Below, one piece after another: positions 32,880 to 43,103 of a stretch of DNA of 64,000 bases. How positions within the stretch are numbered: the first letter of the stretch is position 1; each line of letters opens with the position of its first letter. A program made the translations under genes and the position numbers. This DNA comes from Hysterangium stoloniferum (Eukaryota > Basidiomycota > Agaricomycetes > Hysterangiales > Hysterangiaceae): NCBI GenBank assembly GCA_015178975.1, contig WHVD01000227.1, positions 45,703 through 109,702 of the forward strand. Direction: 5' to 3'. Below the pieces are notes generated by a model. The model had not been told where the DNA came from and made no database searches. It saw nothing but the letters and a program-made list of their open reading frames with translations.

Positions 32880-33611
32880 ATGAAGACCATACTCGAATCA
32901 TTAAATGAATGGAAAATCGATATCGGGGAACTTACCTCCCCGCTATGCACAGATTTGGGAGCCCCTAAACTGGAGAAGCTACTCCTTGAAGAGGTCCAGC
33001 ACCTTCTAAAGAAAAGCGCCTATAGCTGAATTATGTTGCACATTGAAGATGAACCAAGGGTAGTAAATATGGCGAATGACGATCCAAGGGACGCATGGGA
33101 CAACTGAAAAACAATGTACAGAATGCATTTAACCAATGGTTGAACAATGTTATTGTCAGCATTTGTTTGAATGCGCTATGACTGAACAGGTATTATCGAA
33201 TAGAAAGTCCAAATGGATTCAATCAGATTGAAACTATTAGAAGTGAATCATGTTATAAAAGACACGGACTATCTCACCCTGTTTATGAGTGTGCTGCTGG
33301 AGGAGTTTGACATAACGATTGACTATGAATTGGACACAATCGAAGAAATCGTAAATGAATTGGCACAAATTGAAATAAGAAAAGAGGGTAGCCCCACATT
33401 CTCAGAAGGTTCAGCATTTGCTGCAAGGAGAGGCAGGTATGCATTCAAGTCCCCACAATGTGCACGCGATGCTGTACGAGGAATGGGAAATAAATGGGGA
33501 AAAGCTCTATATGATTTTATGTCAAGGAACTCAATTGAACGTGTTCGGATTATGACAGTATTCTTCAAATTTCCTTCTGCACATATGTGGGCCGATTGTC
33601 ATAGGGGATAG
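32880..33611 (+). pseudogene. Copia gag (UBN2-type) remnant
   Basis: Frame 33213-33611 reads LKLLEVNHVIKDTDYLTLFM, SVLLEEFDITIDYELDTIEE, IVNELAQIEIRKEG and GSAFAARRG, the pattern of the Ty1/Copia gag polyprotein. Earlier pieces are in another phase (HIEDEPRVVNMANDDPRDAW; YRIESPNGFNQI). The gag assembles the virus-like particle in intact elements. After MGNKWGKALYDFMS the similarity stops and PSAHMWADCHRG runs into the TGTCATAGGGGATAG block. Protease, integrase and reverse transcriptase are absent here. A second, more decayed copy lies at 59100-59400. Confidence 0.7.
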
Positions 33612-34253
33612 GAATAGTGATAATGTGAGCGATATGGGTAGTGATAATATGTGTGGGGTGTGGAAATATGGAAAATAAGGAGAGTGATTAATATGGAAGA
33701 ACAGGGAAAACATGACATCATTGAAGTCGCTCAGATAATGGTGTCCATGCAAATTAAATGGGTGAACAAGTTCTGACAAGGTCAAATTTTATAGACAACA
33801 CACGATGAGCTGCCAGGCAAATGCACATTGGCAGGAACGAGAAGCTGGCGGAATTACTTTTTTCATCTGGCTTCATCATAAACGTGTTTACTTCTCCTTT
33901 TCCACTCTTAATGGAAGTGTAGCCCAATCTCTTTCTTTTTTAATCAAAAGAATGAAGAGTGAAAGCCGAGGATGGTGGAGCCCAAATCAGCCGCACCAGT
34001 TGATACGTCGGCAGAAGGATAGAAAGAAAAGGTTCTCTCACTGATGTTTTCCTGAACACGAAGTACAAAGTCCTTTTTCAATATGCATGTAAATCTTCAG
34101 ATAAATTGACCAAGCCAGTTTTATACATACGTCACAGCTTTTCTCGTTTTCAGTTTATTTATGATAACTAATCTATTATTTTCCGTATTCACAGTCATAA
34201 TGCTATCATATAATATTTATGGCACTCGGCATTTAAAGGACATCTTTGGACGA
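33597..34253 (+). repeat. A-upstream block (LTR-like), copy 2
   Basis: Starts TGTCATAGGGGATAGG directly after the Copia gag remnant. It contains ATTTTATAGACAAC, AATGGAAGTGTAGCCCAATC and CCGCACCAGTTGATACGTCG. It ends at the GGACATCTTTGGACGAAAGTC junction with truncated family A. The same block occurs at 15191-15850 (reverse) and 60007-60655. Confidence 0.65.
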
Positions 34254-35160
34254 AAGTCATTTTCAGGATATACTTCAGAGACTATGGACGTGTAATAGAA
34301 AGGGTCACGGTCTCTGTTACCACAGACCAGGTCACGAGCATGTATCAATCACCAAGGACGCATTTGATTCATGGGTTCAGCAACTGGTATGTTAAGCCTT
34401 TGTTTCAAGAATCGACCCAAATGTGTCGGACTGTTTTTTTGTTGAGTGCCGTGGTTTTCCAACTTGCCTGGAGCCGCCACAAGGCTTGCTGGATTCTTCA
34501 GGAATTGGGCAAGACGTGTCCGAGATCGAGAGAGAAGCCATGACTAGGTGGTTCGCACCTGTCATTCGTAATCCAACGGACGTCGAAGTCGGCCCTGGTT
34601 ACTTTTGTGGTCTGGGAATGGAGCGGATCGGGACAAAGCTACTGTACGGCACCAAGTTATCCATTTTGGTCGGGAAGTGCTTCCCAAATGCACGACATGT
34701 GGAGGAGCACCAAAGGAGGGTTGTTAGGCTCACAGACACAGGCGAGGGGGAAAAGACAAGGAATAGACTGCTTGAAAAACAGTTAACAGTGGGACAATTG
34801 AGCATAATTGTTAAAGAGGGGGTGGATCCCTTTAGGCATGTTCATTCTGGTAAACGCCATCCATTGCATGCTCAAATCATGTTGAAGAAGGCCGTCTTAC
34901 CGCGTAAAATCCGATATCAGGGGAAATGGCTTCTCATAAATACGTATACCGCCTTTATATCCAGGCTTGGCACTAGCGAAGAAGCGAACATCGGCAGAGT
35001 CATAGTAGTGATGGCGCATGTAAATCGATCTCATAGTGTTTCTCGAGGATTCGCCAGCTAAAATGGTTCCCCGCAACTTCCTGGTGACTGCTACGCTGTC
35101 GCCTCGATATTCCTATCACACCTTGGTGGATACCTCTAAGCACCCTTAGACAATCGACCA
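34254..35160 (+). pseudogene. Family A, copy A3 (longest 3' part)
   Basis: Exon 1 begins at HFQDILQRLWTCNRKGHGLC with no start codon, because the first 45 or so codons are deleted. The intron is 34387-34446 (60 nt, GTATGTT...GTTGAG). Exon 2: CRGFPTCLEPPQGLLDSSG, SEIEREAMTRWFAPVIRNPT, GPGYFCGLGMERIGTKLLYG, TKLSILVGKCFPNARHVEEH, TRNRLLEKQLTVGQLSIIVK and HAQIMLKKAVLPRKIRYQG. A last conserved stretch, NFLVTATLSPRYSYHTLVD, is in another frame up to 35155, so an intron or frameshift lies near 34930-35080. No known domain is recognised; the protein looks soluble and helical. Confidence 0.65.
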
Positions 35161-35555
35161 TTCCGTTGGGGAATAAAATCTTCAAATTCATAAAGGATTA
35201 TAAGGCTCTATCACTTGAGGGTAAATCCATACTCATAATGTTGCATGGGGAGCCGTGCTAGTATGGGGAGAAATTGGAGGCACGGTTTGGTAAAAGTATC
35301 AGAAGAAACCGAATATCATTATCAGCTGTGTCGGCCTGAATAGGTGCCAGCTTGCCCGATCCCCGCTGCCTAAGTCCTGAGCCAGTCGACTGATCGTGTC
35401 TGAGGCATCCAGGCATCAGGCTGACGGCTTTGCATAGAATTCCACAGCAAGGGTCACACAGCCTGCCACCAGGGTCACGCAGCATGGGCAAGTATTCTTG
35501 CGCGTCACCTTTGATAAGGTATGTTGACGAGTTCGAGGCCATGCCCAAACTCTAA
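35161..35555 (-). repeat. E block, copy 3
   Basis: Reverse complement of 26910-27300 and 39010-39420, with the same landmarks (GCCTGCCACCAGGGTCACGC, GACTGATCGTGTCTGAGGC). On the minus strand a frame with MLRDPGGRLCDPCCGIL and CLRHDQSTGSGLRQRGSGKL is open here and partly open in other copies. I see no family. Confidence 0.7.
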
Positions 35556-35935
35556 GCCTTGCCAAACACTGCACCATGACTGCTGAACAAGAACAGTCCC
35601 GTCACAGTTACAGCCCTTGCTCATATTTGACAAAGTCCCAGAAGCTCTTTCGTTTGCCCACTGTGTCTTGTCAAAACCCACGCAAGGTCTAGAGAAGGAG
35701 ACTAAGAAAGAGATGCAACAGATGAAACAAGACAAGAGGGTACGGGCATGCCATTTACTTTGAACATTTAGAGGAAGCATCACAGTTGCCGCAATTGTCC
35801 ATGGATGTCGACAACCAGAAGCTCTCTCGCTCGTCACGTCCACTGAAGGGGATCACAAGCCTCGTCAACAGGATCCTTCACCCTGTCCTCAAACGCCAAA
35901 GCAATCAGTCCCAAGTGGAAGGAGGCCGAGCTTGA
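35556..35935 (+). pseudogene. Family D, copy without the 300-bp segment
   Basis: Plus strand: a basic ETKKEMQQMKQDKR stretch, then GTACG...TAGAG, then EASQLPQLSMDVDNQKLSRS and GITSLVNRILHPVLKRQSNQ. It passes at once to the F block, lacking the segment found at 26190-26525 and 38367-38669. It therefore either lost that segment or shows the state before insertion. Confidence 0.5.
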
Positions 35936-36900
35936 TTTGGGAGCTCCCAAGTTGGTGCGTCAGGTCGATGGATGTTTTGTCTTCATGGTTTGGCTTTGAT
36001 TGGGTTGGCTAATGCTTCACTTCTCCTCCTCGTTTTATTTACAGACAATGAAAGACAGCACAACTGAAAAAATTGGACTGAGCTAGAATAAAAGAGGGGC
36101 AGCGGATTCCCAAGACTCAGTCGCTGCGTACTGGGGCTGTAGGGAAACGACTGAGGTTGCACTCCATAGCATCGCATACATATATACGCGTGTGGGTGAA
36201 AAAGGCACTCGTACGATGAAAGGGAAAATATAAGCGGAGAGTCTAGCCCGATATACGAACTGGGTGTTCCCGCGTTTGGGGTATGAGCATTACCGGTTTT
36301 TGTCACAACAACATTGTTTGCCCCATGACACACAGTATTTGTACCTTGTCGGCTAAGACCCACATGAGCTGGTGTGCATAAAAGGCGGGGACGCAGTGCC
36401 CGCAAAAAATAGTGGTGCGATAACTGTCAAGAAGATGAATTCTATGTGAAAGACGTTGAAATTGCCTGTAAGGAGGTGGAAAGAATCGATCGATGGGTTT
36501 TCTTTCATTGTGGGCTTTCATTGGGTTCATTAATCCGTCCCTTTGCTTCGTTTCCTTAATGGGACAATCAAAGAGCCAATGAACAGTCTCTTGTTTAGAG
36601 TCGAGGTCACGATAAACGCAAAAAAACAGACAATACGAAAAGTCTGTACAAGAACGTAAAAACAACCCGTTATCCACCATTTCCAATTCCCGCTGTACTT
36701 ACCACTGTAACTTTTCGGCGGCCTACTGCCACCCCTTTGCCATTGCCCTCCGTCCTATCATCTCTGCTGGGAACCGAAAACATTCACCGTGTATACCTAT
36801 ATGACGGCTCTTAGTGGCAGGAACGCGTATCGTCAGGAGACTAGGTGGAACTGCGAGTCATGTTCCCCATTTAAGCTGCTGGAAAATGAACCACGCTCTA
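35936..36900 (-). repeat. F and C blocks, reverse copy
   Basis: Reverse order: F (35936-36320, CTGACAAAATTGG-type landmarks with small changes), then C (36320-36880, GGACGGATTAATGAACCCAA; TTATCGTGACCTCGACTC). Continuous with G4 on the minus strand, giving a G-C-F order identical to the plus-strand copies. Confidence 0.8.
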
Positions 36901-37860
36901 CTTAGATCATACAAGGCATGATAAATTAAGTTTTATAGCTCACATGGATTACTCGTCCCAATGGATCACGCTGGTAAAAGCTCCCAAGGCTGTGTCTTTC
37001 ACCACCTTGTGATGAATAATCCACCCAATTAATATGCAAAGCGCGTATACCCAACAAATCCGCGGATGGATTGAAGCTACCCAATAATAATCCAGCGCAT
37101 GTTTGACTAGGAATATAAATTTTTAATGTATCAGTTAATATATCGAAGGGCTTCCGCCGGGATCGCCCCCCACCATGCTCTTTGATCGCATCTAACGTCC
37201 GCCAATATTTAGCCCCACCTGATGTCGTGTCACAGGCTTAACCTATACCAGGTCAATGCACTACCGATGCCATAGAACGACTAGGCCAGTCAAGAATGGG
37301 AAGTTAGGTAGTCAACGAAGTTACTCGGCCTCCCAGATATAAACACCAATGCATGTTTCTCGTCATCATACTTGAGCCATGTATTTTGGCTGTTTCAGCC
37401 CTCTCCAAGCCTCGTGTGATTGTGACCCGTGTGATCACTGGTTGTGGAGAAAGAAGCCAAGCTAAAAATAGAGTCGATGTCTCCACATTAAAACCACAAT
37501 TCAAAAAGCAGGGGCAAATAAAGAATTTGATCACCGAGACGTCCGAAAATCGGCTCAAATACCATACACGAGTCACGTACCACAGCCCACGGCCTCCCAT
37601 GACCGACACTTAGCATTAGCGACTTCCCTATCATGGGTTCCAAGGGCACCCATGTCAGATTCAGCGCCATTAAGAAGCATCCTTCCAACACTTAAAACAG
37701 GCGATACCGATCACACGTGACCTAAATGGATGCTTCGTTTCTCAATCGTCTGGTCTTTTTGTGTCTTTGGCCAAATAGAGGTTGTGTACGGTATCGGCCG
37801 ATATGGTTTCATTACATCTAAAACAATAAAGATAAATACTCTTAGTTTTGTGCATGAATA
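36901..37860 (-). pseudogene. Family G, copy G4
   Basis: Minus strand: a start with ACTAAGAGTATTTATC, a long intact piece NLTWVPLEPMIGKSLMLSVG, GHGRPWAVVRDSCMVFEPIF, GRLGDQILYLPLLFELWF, then NVETSTLFLAWLLSPQPVIT with the next segment (HPSNGGGSPGG) deleted, then the 3' flank with the second conserved frame in broken form. It abuts an I-block piece at 37860 and marks the axis of the large inverted pair. Confidence 0.5.
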
Positions 37861-38335
37861 ATTCAGACCCCCGTATTAGCCTGGAGGGGCCATAAAACAA
37901 TAAATGGGCTGATTTTGGGGTCTGAACTAGTATTCTGTTAACCGAATTATTTTGAGACGACAGGAACAATGTTGTTGTGACAAAAACCGGCAATGCTCAT
38001 ACCCCAAAACGCGGGAACACTGCCAGATCGTATATCGGACTAGACCACCCGCTTATGTTTTCCCTTTCATCGTACGAGCGCATTTTTTACCCGCACGCGC
38101 ATATATGTATGCGATGGTATGAAGTGCAACCTTAGTCGTTTCCCTACAGCCCCGCTGCGCAGCGGCTAAGTCTTGGGCATCCGCTGCCCCTCTTCTATTC
38201 TAGCTCAGTCCAATTTTGTCAGTTGTGCCGTCTTTCATGGTCCGGTAAATTAAACGAGGAGAAGAACTGAAGCATTAGCCAACCCAATGAAATCCAAACC
38301 ATGAAGCATCTATCGACCTGACGCACCAACTTGGG
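37861..38335 (+). repeat. I (partial) and F blocks, copy 4
   Basis: Begins with GACCCCCGTATTAGCCTGGAGG fused to the G4 start, then ATTTTGAGACGACAGGAAC and the F block to CTATCGACCTGACGC. Nearly identical to 25705-26170. Confidence 0.85.
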
Positions 38336-39005
38336 AGCTCCCAAATCAAGCTTGGCCTCTTCCACTTTTATTTAATTTCCTTTCCATCCACATTAAATGC
38401 CCTCTCTCTTCTCACGCTCTTCGCATTGTAGATAGGCTCCATCTTGGACAACGTCCTCCTACTCTCCCAACCTCCCAACCTCCCCAAACCCAAACCCCCA
38501 CCTGTCCCCTCCAAGTCCGCGACAATGTCTATTTCCACGAACCTCGTCGATAAATCACTGACCCGGTTTTCCTTGCGAGCTAACTTCTACATCGAGGCAT
38601 TACAACGGACTGCATCAGTGGAAACGGCGTACTTGGTGGGGCCTCAACAACGCCTCGAATCTGGCTGGGACTGATTGCTTTGGCGTTTGAGGACAGGGTG
38701 TTGGATCCTGTTGACGAGGCTTATGATCCCCGTCAGTGGAAGTGACAAGCGAGAGAGCTTCGGGTTGTCGACATCCATGGACAGTTGCGGCAACTGTGAT
38801 GCTTCCTCTAAATATTCAAAGTAAATGGCATGCACGTACCCTCTTATCTTGTTGCATCTGTTGCATCTCTTTCTTAGTCACGTTCCCTCGACCTTGCGTG
38901 GGTCTCGACAAGACACAGTGGGTAAATGAGGTTCTCCGACGCGACTTTTGGGAATTTTCTTGTTAGGCCGTCATGGTGCAGTGTTTGGCAAGGCTTAGAC
39001 TTTGG
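38336..39005 (-). pseudogene. Family D with inserted segment, copy D4
   Basis: Minus strand: EASQLPQLSMDVDNPKLSRL, IISLVNRIQHPVLKRQSNQS, with the 300-bp segment at 38367-38669. The upstream half (VPSQSQH region) is deleted: ACCTCATTTACCCACTGTG joins a short CAGAAGTCGCGTCGG-like sequence. Unknown function. Confidence 0.5.
38444..38674 (+). CDS. Small ORF with PK repeats inside D, copy 2
   Basis: A 76-residue frame, MDNVLLLSQPPNLPKPKPPP to QQRLESGWD. Compared with 26290-26532 it has two instead of about five CCCAAA units, with the frame kept. No domain recognised. Confidence 0.35.
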   Translation: MDNVLLLSQPPNLPKPKPPPVPSKSATMSISTNLVDKSLTRFSLRANFYIEALQRTASVETAYLVGPQQRLESGWD

Positions 39006-39420
39006 CAATGGCCTTGAACTCATCAACATACCTTATCGAAAGGCGACCCGGAACAATATCTGCCCATGCTGCGTGACCCTGGTGGCAGGCTGTGTGACCC
39101 TTGCTGTGGGATTCTATGCAAAGCCGTCAGTCAGCCTGATCCCTGGATGCCTCAGACACGATCAGTCGACTGGCTCAGGACTTAGGCAGCGGGGATAGGG
39201 AAAGCTGGCACCTATTCAGGCCGACACAGCTGATAATGATATTCGGTTTCTTCTGATACTTTACCAAACCGTGCCTCCAATTTCTCCCCATACTAGCACG
39301 GCTCCCCATGCAAACATTATGAGTATGGATTTACCCTCAAGTGATAGAGCCTTATAATCCTTTATGAATTTGAAGATTTTATTCCCCAACGGAATGGTCG
39401 ATTGTCTAAGGGTGCTTAGA
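39006..39420 (+). repeat. E block, copy 4
   Basis: Same landmarks as 26910-27300, including GTGACCCTGGTGGCAGGCTG and TTACCCTCAAGTGATAGAGC. It runs into antisense family A at about 39420. Confidence 0.8.
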
Positions 39421-40480
39421 GGTATCCACCAAGGTGTGATAGGAATATCAAGGCGACAGCGTAGCAGTCACCAGGAAGTTGCGGGGAACCATTTTAGCTG
39501 GCGAATCCTCGAGAAACACTATGAGATCGATTTTACATGCGCCATCACTACTATGACTCTGCCGATGTTCCCTTCTTCGCTAGTGCCAAGCCTTGATATA
39601 AAGGCGGTATACGTATTTATGAGAAGCCATTTCCCCTGATATCGGATTTTACGCGGGTAAGATGGCCTCCTTTAAAATGATTTTAGCATGCAATGGATGG
39701 CGTTTACCAGAATGTACATGCCTCCAGAGATCCAGTCCCTCTTTAACAATTATGCTCAATTGTCCCACTGGTAGCTGTTTTTTAAGCAGCCTATTCCTTG
39801 TCTTTTCCCCTTCACCCGTGTCTATGAGCCTTACAACCCCCCTTGGTGCTCCTCCACAAGTCGTGTGTTGAAGAAGCACTTCCCAACCAACATGGAGATC
39901 TTTGTGCCGTACAGTAGCTTCGTCCCGATCTGCTCCATTGCCAGACCACAAAAGTAACCGGGGCCGACTTCGACTTCCGGTGGATTGCGAATAACGGGTT
40001 TCTTCCACGCAGAAATACCGTCTCTCTCAATGGAGGACATGCTTTCCTCCTTCCTGGTGAATCCAGCAAGCCTTGCGGCGGCTCTGGCCTCTAGGCAAGT
40101 GGAAAATCACGGCACCAAACGAAAAAAGCCTGACACATTGGAGTCGATGCTCTAAACAAAAGGTTAATATACCAGTTGCTGAACCCATGAATCAAGCGCT
40201 TGGTTGTTGATCGGTACATGCTCGTCACGACCTGGTCTGTGATAACAGAGGCCGTGACCTTCTTGATTGCACGCCCATAGTCTCTGGAGTGTAACCTGAA
40301 AGTGAGTTTCGAGGACTGCGATCCGTTGAGGTTCCAGGGTAGCAGGCGAGATCAATCGAGGTAGCTCTTCGGCATCGTCAGGGTGACTGGGTACTACCTC
40401 GTGTTCAGACATGGGGAAGGTGAGATATAGACAATAGGCGTTTTACAAGAATGGAACATCGACACATGCGTCATTTAGCC
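39421..40480 (-). pseudogene. Family A, copy A4 (full length, mutated splice acceptor)
   Basis: Minus strand, start MSEHEVVPSHPDDAEELPRL at 40412. Exon 1 runs through VLETHFQVTLQRLWACNQEG, HGLCYHRPGRDEHVPINNQA and LDSWVQQL to the donor GTATAT at 40172. The acceptor, GAG or TAG in the other copies, reads TTTGG before TGCCG, so normal splicing is lost. Exon 2 is frameshifted near 40060-40085, then reads SIERDGISAWKKPVIRNPPE, VEVGPGYFCGLAMEQIGTKL, KISMLVGKCFFNTR, TRNRLLKKQLPVGQLSIIVK and HAKIILKEAILPA. The 3' end continues to about 39470. It is the most divergent A copy at exon 1. Confidence 0.65.
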
Positions 40481-41060
40481 AACATGACCATCAACAAATA
40501 TGGTATATAATAATGAATATATTATTGACAATCACCCGCCGCTTGGTCCTATCATCACTATTTAAAGCAGTATTTATTGGTAAGTTGTTAGAGTGAAAGC
40601 CGCATCCATTATTTTACGAGCTGAATTCTATCTATTAATATCATATTGTCACCAATTCATTGACGTTGACTTTAGATTGTCACGACGCCATCAGTTCCCT
40701 GCCTTCATCTCCCCAGTCAGCCCAACGGCCCCAGGCGTCGGTTTGAGTTTCTGCTTTCCCCCTCACCCACTTTAAGCCACCACCACGACCTCAGTACGAG
40801 GGATAAACACTTTAGTGCCACGACACAGTGTGACGAGGAAAACCGTATTTGACCATAAGTATGAGTGATGGAGTAGGGCTATAGTAGAACGTTCTCAGAA
40901 ATCCTTTGGTGAACAGACCTGGCATAAACTGAATGATAGGGAAGTGACGTGTTCGAGAAAAAACTATAGGTTCACGATGAGCAGAGGGAGCCAAAAGACC
41001 AAGAGGCAATGTGGGGACTGATCTACTACATCAATTCATGGCACGTGGGTGGAATGAGAA
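40481..41060. other. Unique spacer, no gene called
   Basis: No similarity to the mosaic modules. Minus frame 40812-41009 is 65 residues, with no domain recognised. An AT-rich stretch near 40500-40670 could hold a promoter, but nothing specific is visible. Confidence 0.45.
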
Positions 41061-41144
41061 ACTGAACAATGAATATCAAAGCCGAAGGTGACAGATATAA
41101 GAATAACACACTCCTGGAGTGGATCGTAGAAGAGCTCGTAACTT

Positions 41145-41450
41145 TTGTTCACATCCGGGATGTCAAGCCAAGGGCATCCTCCAGCCAAACGATTGAGGCG
41201 TCAACTCAACCCAAGAACCGTTTTTCATCACCTTTGTCAACACTGCAGTCGTCACAAGATCGTTGGCGATCTGGGATCCAAACAACGTCCCTTGGTAACT
41301 CTTCACGGTATTTCAGATGACAACCACGAATACTCCCTCGTGCTCACCGCCCTCGTCTCAACCCACGGAATACCTCTCATATTTTATGACCAGATCGGAA
41401 GTGGGCCCTCGACCAATCTCCTAGTAAAGAAGGGTGATGGCACCATCTGA
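41145..41450 (+). pseudogene. Fragment of an alpha/beta hydrolase (proline iminopeptidase-like)
   Basis: The frame carries VGDLGSKQRPLVTLHGISDD, NHEYSLVLTALVSTHGIPLI and FYDQIGSGPSTNLLVKKGDG. This is the N-terminal strand-loop pattern of fungal proline iminopeptidase or amino-acid amidase proteins, which normally read PLVxLHGGPG, then GIPVIFYDQIGNGxSTHL. The oxyanion motif HGGPG is changed to HGISD, and the frame stops at TGA (41448-41450) just after the first third of the domain. The nucleophile Ser and the rest of the fold are absent. A remnant of a captured or degraded host gene. Confidence 0.55.
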
Positions 41451-41836
41451 AACGGGAGCTGTTCATTGCAAGCATCAGAATAAACCTTTTAACGTTAAAA
41501 AACCAGTGCGATTGAGGTGCCACAGCGTTCCCTGTATGTCGATAGCCGCCCCCCTTGAGATCTACAGACGGAATATCGCTACCTTCATAAGATAATCACC
41601 ACTGGGTACATCAGAACGATTAAGTGTGTGAATTTTAGTGAAAAAAAAAGGTTTGAGAGAGCTCTGGTGACCAAAGCGTTAGGAAAAGTCCAGGCATTTG
41701 TAACTACTTGCCAATTAACTTACGTACGAACAATTATGCGTCACAATTTTCTATTTATTCAGGTCTTTCCTTATCAGACCGTTTTCAAGTTGTAGCATTG
41801 AATTATTCACAAGTTACATATAGTACATTTTATGTT

Positions 41837-42425
41837 TCAAGCACGATAAGCTTGATAGTCTGAGAGCAGTCGGCAGCAGAGTAGGTGGCAAGTAATCGGA
41901 ACCAAGACCCAAAGAAACAGACCAAAAATGATGCAACCAGAGAAAGTCAACAAGATGAATGAAAATATTTCGTTTGGACCAGGGTGAAACGCGGCTTGGT
42001 TCAACTCGTTAACTTCGGGAACATCTCTGGATGTAAATATTACGTGTGTCATCTAAACGAAATGTCATAATGCAGTCTCAAAAGGTTTATCATGAACGGA
42101 AGCTTACCAGAGTTTCGGTAGGACTGATAACCCTGCTACACTGTGAGACTGACACAGAGGGGGAGTGCTGGCGATGGACAACTAAACCGTGAGTTGGGAC
42201 CGCTGAAGATCGGATGAGCTCAGTACGAAAAAATAACTGTACGGGAGCGAGAGAGCAACTTAAAGTTACATCGTTGCAGGGCCGCCATTCGACAGATTTT
42301 ACCCATACCAGCTGATACAGTCCGAGGTAGGCCGCCAAAAGAGTCGTCACGGGAGGCCGGGGTCGAAGCCAGGAAAGTCCAATGAAATCGGACTTAGTAA
42401 CCCGATGTTGACGTGCTGCAAACAA
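41837..42425 (-). CDS. Two-exon gene for a small membrane protein, unknown
   Basis: Exon 1 is 42425-42108 and exon 2 is 42052-41837. They are joined by a 55-nt intron with donor GTAAGC and acceptor TTTAG in phase 0, typical of fungal introns. The joined frame is about 177 residues and begins MFAARQHRVTKSDFIGLSWL; it holds a possible first hydrophobic segment TTLLAAYLGLYQLVWV. Exon 2 holds a strong one, FSFILLTFSGCIIFGLFLWV, followed by a Cys-rich tail CHLLCCRLL. The true start may be upstream, since TTTGTTTGCAG precedes CACGTC at 42421. It is not repeated elsewhere in the window and has no broken codon. I do not recognise the family. Confidence 0.45.
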
Positions 42426-42493
42426 ATATATAGGTGTATAGTGGTGTTAGTCTCTAACTTACGCAATATATAGGATAATAGACAACTCACTGG

Positions 42494-42991
42494 GTGTTAA
42501 TTTTGAACCGGAAGGAGGTCCACCATCCAATCTTGAGTTGGCTCAGTAGTATGTCGAATTGCCGGGGGGAGTCGTGCCCCGGTTACGGTACTGAAAAAAA
42601 TGCGTTAGACGAGACCAAAGCAAATGAAAATGCCACGTACTTCAGCAGTCAGGAATTGCAAGAAAGGCCTGGCGTGGATGCCCCGTTGCACCAAGCTGCT
42701 GAAAGACGAAGAAAGAGGGAAGATAACGTTAGAACAGACTACCACGGTTTCAGAGATGGACGTACATTTAATTATCCACCACGCAGCACCTCAATGATGT
42801 CTCAAGTGCTTGCACAACATGTATTCGGCCAAGGAAACTCCGAAGACACAATAGTCACAAAACAGACACAGCTGAACGATAATGAATGGGGTAAAATATC
42901 AAGAAAGATGATAAAACAATGCACCCCGTTCTCAAAGATACGAGCCAGAACCAACCGAGTAACCCCCCTAGTTCATGAACCAGAGAAATAG
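42494..42991 (+). CDS. Conserved ORF convergent with family B, copy 2
   Basis: A 165-residue frame with GRTFNYPPRSTSMMSQVLAQ, HVFGQGNSEDTIVTKQTQLN, DNEWGKISRKMIKQCTPFSK, IRARTNR and the end LVHEPEK. The last half matches 18320-18480 at protein level. The N-terminal part (MSNCRGESCPGYGTEKNALD) has no second copy. It ends about 110 nt before the B4 stop on the other strand. Unknown; the starting Met is uncertain and the gene may be spliced. Confidence 0.4.
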   Translation: MLILNRKEVHHPILSWLSSMSNCRGESCPGYGTEKNALDETKANENATYFSSQELQERPGVDAPLHQAAERRRKREDNVRTDYHGFRDGRTFNYPPRSTSMMSQVLAQHVFGQGNSEDTIVTKQTQLNDNEWGKISRKMIKQCTPFSKIRARTNRVTPLVHEPEK

Positions 42992-43103
42992 GTGAAAAGA
43001 AAGAAGTAGAAATATCCAAAGAAAGAAGAAGAAGAAGGAGAACTGGAAAAGAAAGAAGTCTGACTGGCCTCTGCCAATACTTCTCGTCCGCTGCTTAATC
43101 CGC

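Noticed and set aside
37353-37613. Plus-strand 86-residue frame opposite family G
   Set aside because: The opposite-strand G frame is better conserved among copies in length and motif order, though both are open.
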